DNA from: Bacteroidota bacterium
GTDB lineage: Bacteria; Bacteroidota; Bacteroidia; CAMBQF01
Assembly: GCA_027483285.1 (NCBI GenBank)
Contig: JAIXUZ010000373.1
Coordinates: 1 to 23,166 of the forward strand
Length of the DNA: 23,166 nucleotides
Direction: 5' to 3'
Part shown: positions 14,709 to 22,037 of the stretch, one piece after another
Layout of the letters: each line of letters opens with the position of its first letter
Position numbering within the stretch: position 1 is the stretch's first letter
The notes under the pieces: generated by a model
The model's database searches: none
Told to the model about the DNA's origin: nothing
The model's input: the letters and a program-made list of their open reading frames with translations, nothing else
Program-made: the position numbers and the translations under genes

Positions 14709-15161
14709 TCATTTTGAAAGCTCTTCAACAAACATTCGCGCTACTACCTTGTCTACAGGCAAAGTCAGGTCTTCTTCTTTTAAGCTGTTCAGCGGGTGCC
14801 AGCGCAGATTTTGCGCATCCTCAATACCAGGCAGGTTTTCATACTGTTCTTTTACTGTTGGTAGTGCCGATGTATCATCGTCTGTTTCTACCACATAATA
14901 AATGCTTATAAGCTGACCCTTGCTGTTAAACTGCGATAGGACGAAAAAATCGGTGGTGTAAAAGTGGCGTACAACGCGTACATTCAACCCCGTCTCTTCC
15001 ATAAATTCGCGGATAACACATTCTGCCGCCCCCTCGCCAAACTCAAGCCCGCCACCGGGTAGCTTGGTCATGTAATTGCCGTTGCAATATTCGTCAGACA
15101 CTAGCAGGTGCTCGTCTTTTACCAATAATCCGTATACGCGTACGTTAAAATATCTGTCCAT
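14709..15161 (-). CDS. NUDIX hydrolase
   Basis: This 150-aa protein is a single NUDIX domain. The Nudix box is complete at residues 37-59: GGLEFGE then ...REFMEETGL, giving Gly37, Glu43, Arg51-Glu52, Glu55-Glu56 and Gly58, preceded by KLPGGGLE. The family hydrolyses nucleoside diphosphates linked to another group, with Mg bound by the REXXEE glutamates. The substrate is not identifiable. Its ATG overlaps the TAA of the upstream SGNH gene by one base (TAATG), so translation is probably coupled. A nucleotide-sugar-linked envelope role would fit that partner, but this is inference. A TGA ends it at 14709. Confidence 0.9.
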   Translation of the reverse strand: MDRYFNVRVYGLLVKDEHLLVSDEYCNGNYMTKLPGGGLEFGEGAAECVIREFMEETGLNVRVVRHFYTTDFFVLSQFNSKGQLISIYYVVETDDDTSALPTVKEQYENLPGIEDAQNLRWHPLNSLKEEDLTLPVDKVVARMFVEELSK

Positions 15162-16444
15162 TAATTTTTATAAAATTTGTTGTAAAAATGCGAGGCAGTT
15201 TTTATATCCCACGCTATTGTTTCATTTCCACCTGCTGTTAAATGTGTATCAGTTGTTAAATACAAGCCGTTTATACTAAAACAAATGTATATTGATCCCA
15301 TACTAAAAACAATGTTTTTTGCTTGGCAATAGGCAGCAACAGCCTTAGAAAAGCCTGAGGGGAAACTATACTTATAGCCAAAAGCAGGGGCAAGAAAAGT
15401 TTCTTTAGGCTCAATAGTAGTAATAATTAACCTCATTTTTTTTGACTCCACTAATTGCTTGGTTTTATTTATTACTTCAACAATTTTTGAATAGTTTTTA
15501 TGCTTTACAACAGCATTACTATCTAATAAGGCTTGTTGTAAATAAGGTTTGTAATAAAGTGCTGTATCTTGATTTCTTTTGAAGCTTACTACACCAACCC
15601 TCTTATCTGCCAATGCTTTTGGGTTTACTATTTCTAAAAACGACGTTCTCAATGGCGATTGCTTTCTGAAGATGTAAAAATCGTCGCGCCAGTTTGTTTT
15701 CCTGTCTGCAACATTTATACTGTCAAACCGACCGGCTAAGTCGTTACCCGTAAATAGCAGCCACACCACAGTGCATGTATCGGCCTTGTTAATCTTGTCA
15801 ACCTCTTGTCTTAGCGTGTAAAACTCCTGCCATGGGCCATATCCGGGCAGGCTAAGGTTGTAGGTTTCTATGCCGTCTTTACGCAGGTAGTCGGCAATGT
15901 TTTCTCCATCGGTCATAGCCCCAAAACCAAACGAGTCGCCAATAAGCAGCACCTTGTTCTTTTTGTTTTTTTGGCCTATCGGGTTGCGGTAGCCCAGTTC
16001 ATCAATCTGGCAAACTATCTTCCGTGTCTGCGGATATTCTTCGGTTAGCCTACCCATTTCTGCCAAATCGCCGTAGCGCGCACTATCATAAATTACCTGG
16101 TTGGGCCGATACTTAAAGATGGTCTCCACATCACTTTCTAAACGCTCACCGGGTGGCTTTGGGCTGTATATTTGGTATAAATGGTAGCCTAAATCAATGG
16201 TTGATGCTGATACCCATACTACAAATAGGCTTAGTAATATATTGGTAAACAGGTTTTTATATCGATTTAGGGTATTGCGCAACACCCATAAAACAATCAA
16301 CAGGCAAATTGTGAATAAAAGCTCTTTGGGCTGTAATAGCCCCGATACAAAGCAAAGCAAACCGGCAAGTAGCAGTATAACTATGAATATGAGGTGTTTA
16401 CCTATGTTATTTTTAGAAACCAAAGCGCTCCTTATTACGTTCAA
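15161..16444 (-). CDS. Membrane-anchored SGNH/GDSL-type hydrolase-like protein
   Basis: In this 427-aa protein three hydrophobic helices near the N-terminus (about 17-37, 42-57, 68-84) anchor a large extracytoplasmic domain. SGNH blocks are visible: Gly-Asp-Ser171 in VLLIGDSFGFG, Gly201 in NLSLPGYGPWQ, Asn234 in LLFTGNDL, and Asp399-x-His401 in TTDTHLTAGGN. Together these give Ser, Gly, Asn and His plus Asp. Such proteins are esterases, lipases or O-acyl transferases acting on envelope polysaccharides or lipids; AlgJ/AlgX-like acetyl transfer is one possibility. The gene starts 43 bp from the divergent PBP1A gene and overlaps the NUDIX gene by one base. A minus-strand promoter (16452-16482) would start the transcript almost at the ATG. 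An inner TTG (codon 8) preceded by AAGGAG is an alternative start. Confidence 0.8.
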   Translation of the reverse strand: MNVIRSALVSKNNIGKHLIFIVILLLAGLLCFVSGLLQPKELLFTICLLIVLWVLRNTLNRYKNLFTNILLSLFVVWVSASTIDLGYHLYQIYSPKPPGERLESDVETIFKYRPNQVIYDSARYGDLAEMGRLTEEYPQTRKIVCQIDELGYRNPIGQKNKKNKVLLIGDSFGFGAMTDGENIADYLRKDGIETYNLSLPGYGPWQEFYTLRQEVDKINKADTCTVVWLLFTGNDLAGRFDSINVADRKTNWRDDFYIFRKQSPLRTSFLEIVNPKALADKRVGVVSFKRNQDTALYYKPYLQQALLDSNAVVKHKNYSKIVEVINKTKQLVESKKMRLIITTIEPKETFLAPAFGYKYSFPSGFSKAVAAYCQAKNIVFSMGSIYICFSINGLYLTTDTHLTAGGNETIAWDIKTASHFYNKFYKN

Positions 16445-16451
16445 TCCGCTT

Positions 16452-16482
16452 CAAAGTTAATCGTAACTTTGCTGTAACCAAC
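16452..16482 (-). promoter_or_regulatory. Promoter for the SGNH-NUDIX operon
   Basis: On the minus strand, TTG (16479-16481) is followed after 19 bp by TAACTTTG (16452-16459), a perfect -7 element with normal spacing. It overlaps the rightward -7 element of the PBP1A gene. Confidence 0.55.
16464..16471 (+). promoter_or_regulatory. -7 element for the PBP1A gene
   Basis: TAACTTTG is a perfect TAnnTTTG element 16 bp before the ATG at 16488. With the leftward element it forms the inverted repeat CAAAGTTA-atcg-TAACTTTG. The -33 region is weak. Confidence 0.5.
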
Positions 16483-16487
16483 CAAAC

Positions 16488-18800
16488 ATGTCGGCACAAA
16501 AAAAGAAGGTTTCGTATTGGAAGTATATTAAGTGGATTTGGCTCATCAGCTTTACCCCGCTTTTCATTCTCGGCTTCCTTATCATATTAGTTTATTTTGG
16601 CGCCTTTGGCCGCCTGCCCAGTTTTGAGGAGCTGGAAAATCCCCGCAGTGTTTTAGCATCAGAGGTGTATACCGCCGACCAAAAACTCCTGGGTAAATAT
16701 TTTATTGAAAACCGCTCTAATGTAAAGTATGAGCAACTATCGCCTAACCTGGTAAACGCGCTTATTTCTACAGAGGATGAACGCTTTTTCGAGCACTCGG
16801 GGGTAGACTTAGAAGCCCTTGTGCGGGTACTTTTCCGCACCGTTATCAGTGGCGATAAAGGTGGCGGCGGTGGCAGTACCATTACCCAGCAGTTGGCCAA
16901 AAACCTTTACCAACGCGATAGTATAGCCTCTAAATCTAAATCGGGACTGGCAGTTAGTAAGGTTAAAGAGTGGATTACTGCCGTTAAACTGGAGAAAAGC
17001 TACACCAAAGAAGAGATTATTGCCCTTTATTTTAATACAGTCGACTTTAGCAGCAATGCCTTTGGTATCCGCTCTGCTGCTAATACATATTTCGGCACAA
17101 CGCCCGATTCGTTGAATATACAGGAAGCCGCTATGTTGGTGGGTATGCTTAAAGCGCCTACCAGTTACAATCCTAAAATTCATCCCGATGCTTCTTTAAC
17201 ACGCCGCAACACGGTGCTGTATCAAATGAAGCGTAATAAATATATAACGCAGGCACAGTTCGATTCGCTGAAGACATTACCTATTGTGTTGAAGTATTCG
17301 GTAGAGAGCCAAAACTCGGGCATGGCCCCTTACTTTAGGGAGTACTTGCGCGATGATTTGGAGAAATGGTGTAAAGAGAATAAAAAGCCCGATGGCACTA
17401 CGTATAACCTTTACAAAGACGGCTTAAAAATCTATACCACCGTAAACTCTAAAATGCAAAGCTATGCCGAACAGGCAGTAAAAGAGCATTTAAAGAAACT
17501 GCAAAAAGACTTCTTTGCCCACTGGAAAGGCTTTAAAAATGCCCCTTACGATGATTTGGATGATAAGCAAATCAACGTCATCCTGCGCTCTGCCATGCTT
17601 AGCAGCGACCGTTACCGGTCTATGAAACGTGCCGGCGTTAATGAGAAAGACATTGAACGTGCATTTAAAAAACCGGTAAAAATGAAGATTTTTACTTGGA
17701 ATGGCGATAGCACCGTAACCATGAGCCCTTGGGATTCTATACGCTACCATAAATCGTTTTTGCAAACAGGCTTCATGGCTATGGAACCGCAAACTGGCTA
17801 CGTGCGTGCCTGGGTGGGTGGCATCAACCACTATTACTTTAAGTACGACCACGTAAAAGTATCTAAGCGCCAGGTGGGGTCTACCTTCAAGCCTTTTGTT
17901 TATGGTGTTGCCATGCAAAGCGGCCTTTCGCCATGCTACATGGCGCCTAACGTAACCATTAGTGTACCCGATGGAGATAAGGTTTGGGTACCATCAAACT
18001 CAAGCAAATATAAAGAGGGGCAAATGATGACCCTGAAAGATGCCCTTGCTCATTCGGTAAATAAGGTATCGGCCTTTTTAATTATGAAGTTTGGTGTAAG
18101 CAAGGTTATTGAGTTTGCCCGCAAAGTGGGTATATCCAGCTACCTGCCACATTACCCTTCGCTATGTTTGGGCACAGCTGATTTATCAGTGTTTGAAATG
18201 GTAGGCGCTAACTCAACATTTGCCAACAAAGGCACATGGACAGAGCCTATTTACATAACCCGTATTGAAGATAAATATGGCAATGTATTAGCTGAGTTTA
18301 AGCCTAAAAAGAATGAAGCCATGAGCGAGGAAACAGCCTACCTAATTCTATCACTAATGAAAGGCGTTGTGGAAGAAGGTACTGGCGGGCGCTTGCGTTC
18401 TATATATAAAATACCATACCCTGTAGCAGGCAAAACAGGCACCACACAAAATAATTCTGATGGTTGGTTTATGGGCATTACGCCCGACCTTGTATCGGGT
18501 GTTTGGGTAGGTTGCGAAGACCGCGCAGCCCACTTCCGTACTACCGCCTTGGGGCAGGGTGCTAGTATGGCCCTACCTATTTGGGCTTTGTTTATGAAGA
18601 AGGTATATGCCGACCCATCAATAAAAATATCTAAAGGTGATTTTGAGCGCCCTAAAGGAGAAATGACCATAGAAACCGACTGTGGCAAATACAACCAAAG
18701 TGGCGAAACCAGCGGCCAAAACTTTAACAGCGGCGATGGTGGCGACGGTGGTGTTAACTACATCGTAAAACCAGAGCCTCCCACAGTCCCTAAAAAGTAA
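16488..18800 (+). CDS. Bifunctional class A penicillin-binding protein (PBP1A-like transglycosylase/transpeptidase)
   Basis: The 770-aa protein has a short basic cytoplasmic start and one membrane helix (about 17-38). The GT51 glycosyltransferase domain (about 60-240) carries catalytic Glu96 in STEDERFFEHSGVD and the GGSTITQQLAKNL motif. The penicillin-binding transpeptidase domain (about 400-700) carries SxxK Ser465-Thr-Phe-Lys468 in RQVGSTFKPF, SxN Ser523-Val-Asn525 and KTG at 649-651 in VAGKTGTT. A Gly/Asp-rich, probably disordered tail ends in PEPPTVPKK. It polymerises lipid II glycan strands and cross-links the stem peptides in the periplasm, and is a beta-lactam target. All catalytic residues are intact. 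It is divergent from the SGNH-NUDIX operon and appears monocistronic, with a terminator at 18827. Confidence 0.95.
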   Translation: MSAQKKKVSYWKYIKWIWLISFTPLFILGFLIILVYFGAFGRLPSFEELENPRSVLASEVYTADQKLLGKYFIENRSNVKYEQLSPNLVNALISTEDERFFEHSGVDLEALVRVLFRTVISGDKGGGGGSTITQQLAKNLYQRDSIASKSKSGLAVSKVKEWITAVKLEKSYTKEEIIALYFNTVDFSSNAFGIRSAANTYFGTTPDSLNIQEAAMLVGMLKAPTSYNPKIHPDASLTRRNTVLYQMKRNKYITQAQFDSLKTLPIVLKYSVESQNSGMAPYFREYLRDDLEKWCKENKKPDGTTYNLYKDGLKIYTTVNSKMQSYAEQAVKEHLKKLQKDFFAHWKGFKNAPYDDLDDKQINVILRSAMLSSDRYRSMKRAGVNEKDIERAFKKPVKMKIFTWNGDSTVTMSPWDSIRYHKSFLQTGFMAMEPQTGYVRAWVGGINHYYFKYDHVKVSKRQVGSTFKPFVYGVAMQSGLSPCYMAPNVTISVPDGDKVWVPSNSSKYKEGQMMTLKDALAHSVNKVSAFLIMKFGVSKVIEFARKVGISSYLPHYPSLCLGTADLSVFEMVGANSTFANKGTWTEPIYITRIEDKYGNVLAEFKPKKNEAMSEETAYLILSLMKGVVEEGTGGRLRSIYKIPYPVAGKTGTTQNNSDGWFMGITPDLVSGVWVGCEDRAAHFRTTALGQGASMALPIWALFMKKVYADPSIKISKGDFERPKGEMTIETDCGKYNQSGETSGQNFNSGDGGDGGVNYIVKPEPPTVPKK

Positions 18801-18826
18801 AGTTTGTAGAAATATAGTTGCCCAAC

Positions 18827-18862
18827 AAAAATCCCCGCTCCCTAAACAGTCCGGGGATTTTT
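18827..18862. terminator. Bidirectional intrinsic terminator, CCCCG repeat family
   Basis: AAAAATCCCCG (18827-18837) pairs with CGGGGATTTTT (18852-18862). The loop TCCCTAAACAGT keeps the CCCTAAACAG core of the hairpin at 12222. It separates the convergent PBP1A and ruvA genes. Confidence 0.88.
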
Positions 18863-18870
18863 GCTACAAG

Positions 18871-19464
18871 CTACAATACCTTCAAACCTTCTTTAATCAG
18901 TTGCTCAACCGTCGTAAGGGTATCGCCCTGCTTGCGGATAATTCCATCAATAGCTTTTTCCACAGCCGCTTTATTAAAGCCAAGCGATATAAGCGCAGTA
19001 ATGGCCTCATCACGCTCTTTGTGCAATCCTGTAAGCAGGCTGCCGGGTATACCGCTGTTGCCTTTGGTAACCTTGCCTCGCAAGTCCACAATAATACGCT
19101 GGGCGGTTTTCTCACCAATACCTTTTACTCCTTTTAGCAGGGCCAGGTTGGCGGTAGCAATGGCTGTTTCAATATCAGTTACCGTTAAGGCTGATAGCAT
19201 CAATAACGCCGTATTACCCCCCACTCCTGATACTGATATCAGGTAGCGGAACATTTCGCGCTCATTAGCCTCGGCAAAGCCAAAAAGCAACTGCGCGTCT
19301 TCGCGGTATATGGCGTGTATAAGTAGTCGGGCGGTTGCACCCGGTGCTCCAATTTTAGAGTACGTTGTAAGCGATATATTGGCCAGGTATCCAACACCGG
19401 CACAATCTATAACTACATAGGTGGGTGTTTTTTCTGTTACTGTTCCGTTTAGGTGGGCTATCAT
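18871..19464 (-). CDS. ruvA: Holliday junction branch migration complex subunit RuvA
   Basis: This 197-aa protein has normal RuvA length and three-domain order. An N-terminal OB fold (1-62, MIAHLNGTVTEKTPTYVVID, GVGYLANISLTTY, REDAQLLFGF) is followed by two helix-hairpin-helix motifs (LISVSGVGGNTALLMLS at about 75-91 and LKGVKGIGEKTAQRIIVDLR at about 110-129). A C-terminal domain III (about 150-197, EAITALISLGFNKAAVEKAI) contacts RuvB. It binds four-way junctions as a tetramer and loads RuvB for branch migration in recombination and repair. ruvB and ruvC are not in the window. The start ATG at 19464 is the canonical one. The divergent region of 65 bp to the next gene holds no strong promoter match. 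Confidence 0.96.
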   Translation of the reverse strand: MIAHLNGTVTEKTPTYVVIDCAGVGYLANISLTTYSKIGAPGATARLLIHAIYREDAQLLFGFAEANEREMFRYLISVSGVGGNTALLMLSALTVTDIETAIATANLALLKGVKGIGEKTAQRIIVDLRGKVTKGNSGIPGSLLTGLHKERDEAITALISLGFNKAAVEKAIDGIIRKQGDTLTTVEQLIKEGLKVL

Positions 19465-19529
19465 GCCCGCAATTTAGCGCATAACTGATAATAGATTACT
19501 GTTGGTTGATAATTTGTATTTTAGCGTTT

Positions 19530-20057
19530 ATGAAGAAGATACTTACCATTGGCCTTTTTATGTTGCTGGCTACAGGCTCTTTTGCCCAACGCACAACCCT
19601 TACCAAATGCTTTTTATCGTTAGAGGTCCCCAAGGGTTGGATTAAAAAAGAAAGCACGGACAGCCTTACTGGAGAGTACAATTGCACCTTTTTGGGCGAT
19701 ACCCTTACTTCTACACCGGCATTGGCTTTCTTTCCGCCATTAATGCTTAAAACTACGTTTATTGATACCAGCGTGGTTGATGCTAAAAGCCTTCGCGACT
19801 TTTTTGCTAAAGAATTTCCGGCCATGTCAAACGGCTACAAGCAAATCGGCGTTACCGAAGAGGTAATAGACAATCATAAATTTTATAAGCTGGAATACAC
19901 CCTGCCAAAAGACGGCGTAGAAAACCACCTGATAACCTACTTTTACGATAGTGGTGTATACAGCGTTTCTATGCTTTCGTTAATTGATACTGAGGCAGGT
20001 TATAAGAAAACCCAAAAGATTTTTGCAGCTGCGGTTGCCAGTATTAAGTTTATGTAG
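19530..20057 (+). CDS. Secreted hypothetical protein
   Basis: This 175-aa protein has a signal peptide MKKILTIGLFMLLATGSFA with cleavage before QRTT. A reading from TTG 19506 would put eight extra residues in front; ATG 19530 is preferred because it gives a standard signal. The mature domain mixes strands and helices: LEVPKGWIKKES near the start, CTFLGDT, then a C-terminal half with YKLEYTLP, HLITYFYDSGVYSVSML and helix KKTQKIFAAAVASIKF. This layout (a strand with PxGW, a central sheet, then a final helix that ends the domain) resembles PsbP/DcrB-like or DUF1795-type small domains. I cannot assign it firmly and do not recognise the family. It ends 16 bp before the sirtuin ATG, so the two are probably cotranscribed. 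Confidence 0.7.
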   Translation: MKKILTIGLFMLLATGSFAQRTTLTKCFLSLEVPKGWIKKESTDSLTGEYNCTFLGDTLTSTPALAFFPPLMLKTTFIDTSVVDAKSLRDFFAKEFPAMSNGYKQIGVTEEVIDNHKFYKLEYTLPKDGVENHLITYFYDSGVYSVSMLSLIDTEAGYKKTQKIFAAAVASIKFM

Positions 20058-20073
20058 TTTCACTCCAATCACT

Positions 20074-20763
20074 ATGAAACCCAAACTGGTTGTATTGACA
20101 GGCGCAGGTATAAGTGCTGAAAGTGGTATTGCTACTTTTAGAGACAGCGGTGGCCTTTGGGAACAGCACCGTATTGAAGATGTTGCCACACCAGAAGCTT
20201 GGCAACGTGATAAGGAACTTGTAAATCGCTTTTATAATTTGCGCCGCAAGCAGGCGGCCGAGGTTGAGCCAAATGAAGGCCATAAGGCCCTGGTTAGACT
20301 TGAAGAGCAATTTGATGTATACATTATTACCCAAAATGTAGATAACCTGCACGAGCGTGCCGGGTCTACAAGGGTGCTGCACCTGCATGGCGAACTTAGC
20401 AAGGTTCGTAGTACGGTAGACCCTTCATTGGTTTACGAAATTGGCGACAGGCAAATAGCCATTGGCGATAAATGTGAAAAGGGCAGCCAGCTACGCCCAC
20501 ACATTGTATGGTTTGGCGAGGCTGTCCCCGCTATTGAAGAAGCCACACGTATTACAGAGTCTGCTGATGTGTTTATGGTGATAGGCACATCATTACAGGT
20601 ATACCCTGCCGCAGGCTTATTGCACTATGCCGCAGCCGATATCCCCAAGTATTTAATAGACCCTAATGCCGAAGCAATGGCAGGCATATTTAACCTAACC
20701 GTACTTAAAGAAAAAGCAGGTACTGGTGTCCCCAAAGTAGTTGATCAACTGCTAAAAGGCTAA
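20074..20763 (+). CDS. cobB: NAD-dependent protein deacylase, sirtuin class III (CobB/SIRT5 type)
   Basis: This 229-aa protein starts at ATG 20074. The in-frame extension to 19984 runs inside the upstream gene and precedes the Rossmann strand, so it is rejected. The motifs are LTGAGISAESGIATFRD (8-24), catalytic pocket TQNVDNLHERAG (86-97), active His105 in HLHGEL, and WFGE, IGTS and VYPAAG in the NAD-binding half. FYNLRRKQ places Tyr54 and Arg57 in the YxxR pattern that in SIRT5 and CobB binds acidic acyl groups, so desuccinylase or demalonylase activity is predicted. The small domain that normally carries four zinc-binding cysteines has only Cys134 (DKCEKGSQLRP), so the zinc site is absent. 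The enzyme should remove acyl marks from lysines in the cytoplasm. Confidence 0.93.
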   Translation: MKPKLVVLTGAGISAESGIATFRDSGGLWEQHRIEDVATPEAWQRDKELVNRFYNLRRKQAAEVEPNEGHKALVRLEEQFDVYIITQNVDNLHERAGSTRVLHLHGELSKVRSTVDPSLVYEIGDRQIAIGDKCEKGSQLRPHIVWFGEAVPAIEEATRITESADVFMVIGTSLQVYPAAGLLHYAAADIPKYLIDPNAEAMAGIFNLTVLKEKAGTGVPKVVDQLLKG

Positions 20764-20786
20764 AAAATAGTATCCCACAAAAAACA

Positions 20787-20817
20787 AAAATCCCCGTACC
20801 ATTGGCACGGGGATTTT
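20787..20817. terminator. Bidirectional intrinsic terminator, CCCCG repeat family
   Basis: AAAATCCCCGT (20787-20797) pairs with ACGGGGATTTT (20807-20817), extended by CC/GG past one mismatch to an ATT loop. It separates the convergent cobB and T9SS cargo genes. Confidence 0.85.
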
Positions 20818-20840
20818 CATATATACTAATAGTGGGATGC

Positions 20841-21536
20841 TTATTGGGTAACAGTAAATTTACCTGTTTTTACAGACTTGCCGCTTACTTGTAAATCATA
20901 CAAGTATAAGCCAGAACGTAAGTCTGATGTGTTGATGGTAACTTTGCCATTGCTATCGGTTAGGTTGGTAGTTTTTACCAAAGAACCAATCATGTTGTAA
21001 ACCTTAATGGTAGCCTTGTTTGTGTTTGGCAAGGTATAGTTAAAGGTTACATTGTCGTTAGCAGGGTTAGGGTATGGGTTGCTGAATTTAATGGCAGCAG
21101 CCTCGTTAACGCTGGTAGCGGTAATGTTATAAGTTACAACAAGACAGGTAGAGTCGGCCGTGTTGCTTTCATTGTAAAAGCAATATTTAATAACCGATGT
21201 TCCTTCAAGGCCATTGTTGTTTACGTGTCCGCTAAATATACCAGTATCGCCATTGGCAGGTATGGTTATAAAACCGTTAGAAGCATTAGCTGTTGGTTCG
21301 TAGCATAAATCCCAGCAAAACCAGTTGTCCGAACCCTGAACAGTAGTAAGGTTAAAACGGCGCACCTTTACGTTAAGCGGAGAGCCTGTGGTATTTGATA
21401 CTATTATTGATTCTTCTATTACTTCATCATCAGGCAGGCCTGATACTAAAGCAGTATTTTTATTTAATGCCAGACTTTGGCCGAAAGCAAAGCTGCTGAC
21501 AAGAGCCATTGTTAATAGTAAGGCGAATTTTTTCAT
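20841..21536 (-). CDS. Small secreted T9SS cargo protein with four cysteines
   Basis: The 231-aa precursor starts at the ATG at 21534-21536. A longer in-frame reading from 21620 would run through the promoter and add 28 residues before the signal, so it is rejected. The signal peptide is MKKFALLLTMALVSSFAFG with cleavage before QSLA. An Ig-like beta domain of about 120 residues follows, with Cys74 and Cys78 in NWFCWDLCYEP, Cys119 and Cys131. It also has VSNTTGSPLNVKVRR and FITIPANGDTGIFSGHV, resembling the choice-of-anchor or DUF-type sandwich domains of T9SS cargo. Residues about 151-231 are a type A sorting domain (PYPNPANDNVTFNY, VYNMIGSLVKT, LRSGLYLYDLQ, KTGKFTVTQ). It is a secreted protein of unknown function, probably disulfide-stabilised. 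A good promoter lies at 21559-21590. Confidence 0.85.
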   Translation of the reverse strand: MKKFALLLTMALVSSFAFGQSLALNKNTALVSGLPDDEVIEESIIVSNTTGSPLNVKVRRFNLTTVQGSDNWFCWDLCYEPTANASNGFITIPANGDTGIFSGHVNNNGLEGTSVIKYCFYNESNTADSTCLVVTYNITATSVNEAAAIKFSNPYPNPANDNVTFNYTLPNTNKATIKVYNMIGSLVKTTNLTDSNGKVTINTSDLRSGLYLYDLQVSGKSVKTGKFTVTQ

Positions 21537-21558
21537 TGTGCGTAAAAGTTTGTTTATA

Positions 21559-21590
21559 CAAATATATATTTTATCTGTTAGTAAGACAAC
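21559..21590 (-). promoter_or_regulatory. Bacteroidota-type promoter for the T9SS cargo gene
   Basis: On the minus strand, GTTG (21587-21590) is followed after 20 bp by TATATTTG (21559-21566), a perfect -7. The ATG is 23 bp downstream of the -7 element, which also supports the shorter start. Confidence 0.6.
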
Positions 21591-21671
21591 AAATGGCATG
21601 CAAATGTTACAGTTTAACAAAACAAATACATAGTTTGTTTAAACAATGTGCTTTAAATCAAGAGGTTAATT

Positions 21672-21965
21672 TTATACTATCACATCGCGGATGCTGCTAA
21701 TAGGTAACACAATACCGCCTTTTAGCACTATATGCAACTCGTTTGCCATCCATATGGTAGTTTCCACATTCTTAAGGCCTTCGGCATCTTCAAACACTAT
21801 AGAGCATTTGCTTTTATAGCTGTTACCAAGCACCATTGCCTTTTTAAGGTTGTCCAGGCGCTGCATACGCTGCTCTGTGGTTAGTACCTGGGCCTTTTTT
21901 GCAGGCTCAAAATTTTTCAGTTCTTCTTTTTCTACACGTTTAGCTTGCGCTTGTCCATCACTCAT
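21672..21965 (-). CDS. Conserved hypothetical protein, 97 aa
   Basis: The small cytoplasmic-looking protein has no signal or membrane helix. The N-terminal third is charged and helical (AKRVEKEELKNFEPAKKAQ, EQRMQRLDNLKKA). The rest looks like a small beta barrel or roll (SKCSIVFEDAEGLKNVETTIWMA, ELHIVLKGGIVLPISSIRDVIV). The second half resembles a short conserved Bacteroidota protein whose members share a VLKGG-x-x-LPI-type ending. I know of no function. The 72-bp gap to the upstream 49-aa ORF contains a G-rich stretch but no clear promoter, so the two may be cotranscribed. No terminator is visible downstream of the stop. Confidence 0.75.
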   Translation of the reverse strand: MSDGQAQAKRVEKEELKNFEPAKKAQVLTTEQRMQRLDNLKKAMVLGNSYKSKCSIVFEDAEGLKNVETTIWMANELHIVLKGGIVLPISSIRDVIV

Positions 21966-22013
21966 ACTTTTTGTTTTAAGTTAAACTGATACTGAAATAA
22001 ACCTTACGGTTTT

Positions 22014-22033
22014 GGGGTGGGGGTGGGTCAGGG
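22014..22033 (+). other. Potential G-quadruplex motif
   Basis: The plus strand has four close G-runs (GGGG-T-GGGGG-T-GGG-TCA-GGG) between two minus-strand genes. This fits the standard G3+ N1-7 quadruplex rule on the strand opposite the mRNA. Confidence 0.5.
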
Positions 22034-22037
22034 CCTG

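Noticed and set aside
17490..17918. 142-codon minus-strand open frame within the PBP1A gene
   Set aside because: The plus-strand protein carries all class A PBP motifs through this stretch, so the antisense frame is incidental.
18818..19246. 142-codon plus-strand open frame over the ruvA region
   Set aside because: It is antisense to a clearly conserved ruvA, has a Ser/Pro/Leu-rich composition without a domain, and begins inside the terminator hairpin.
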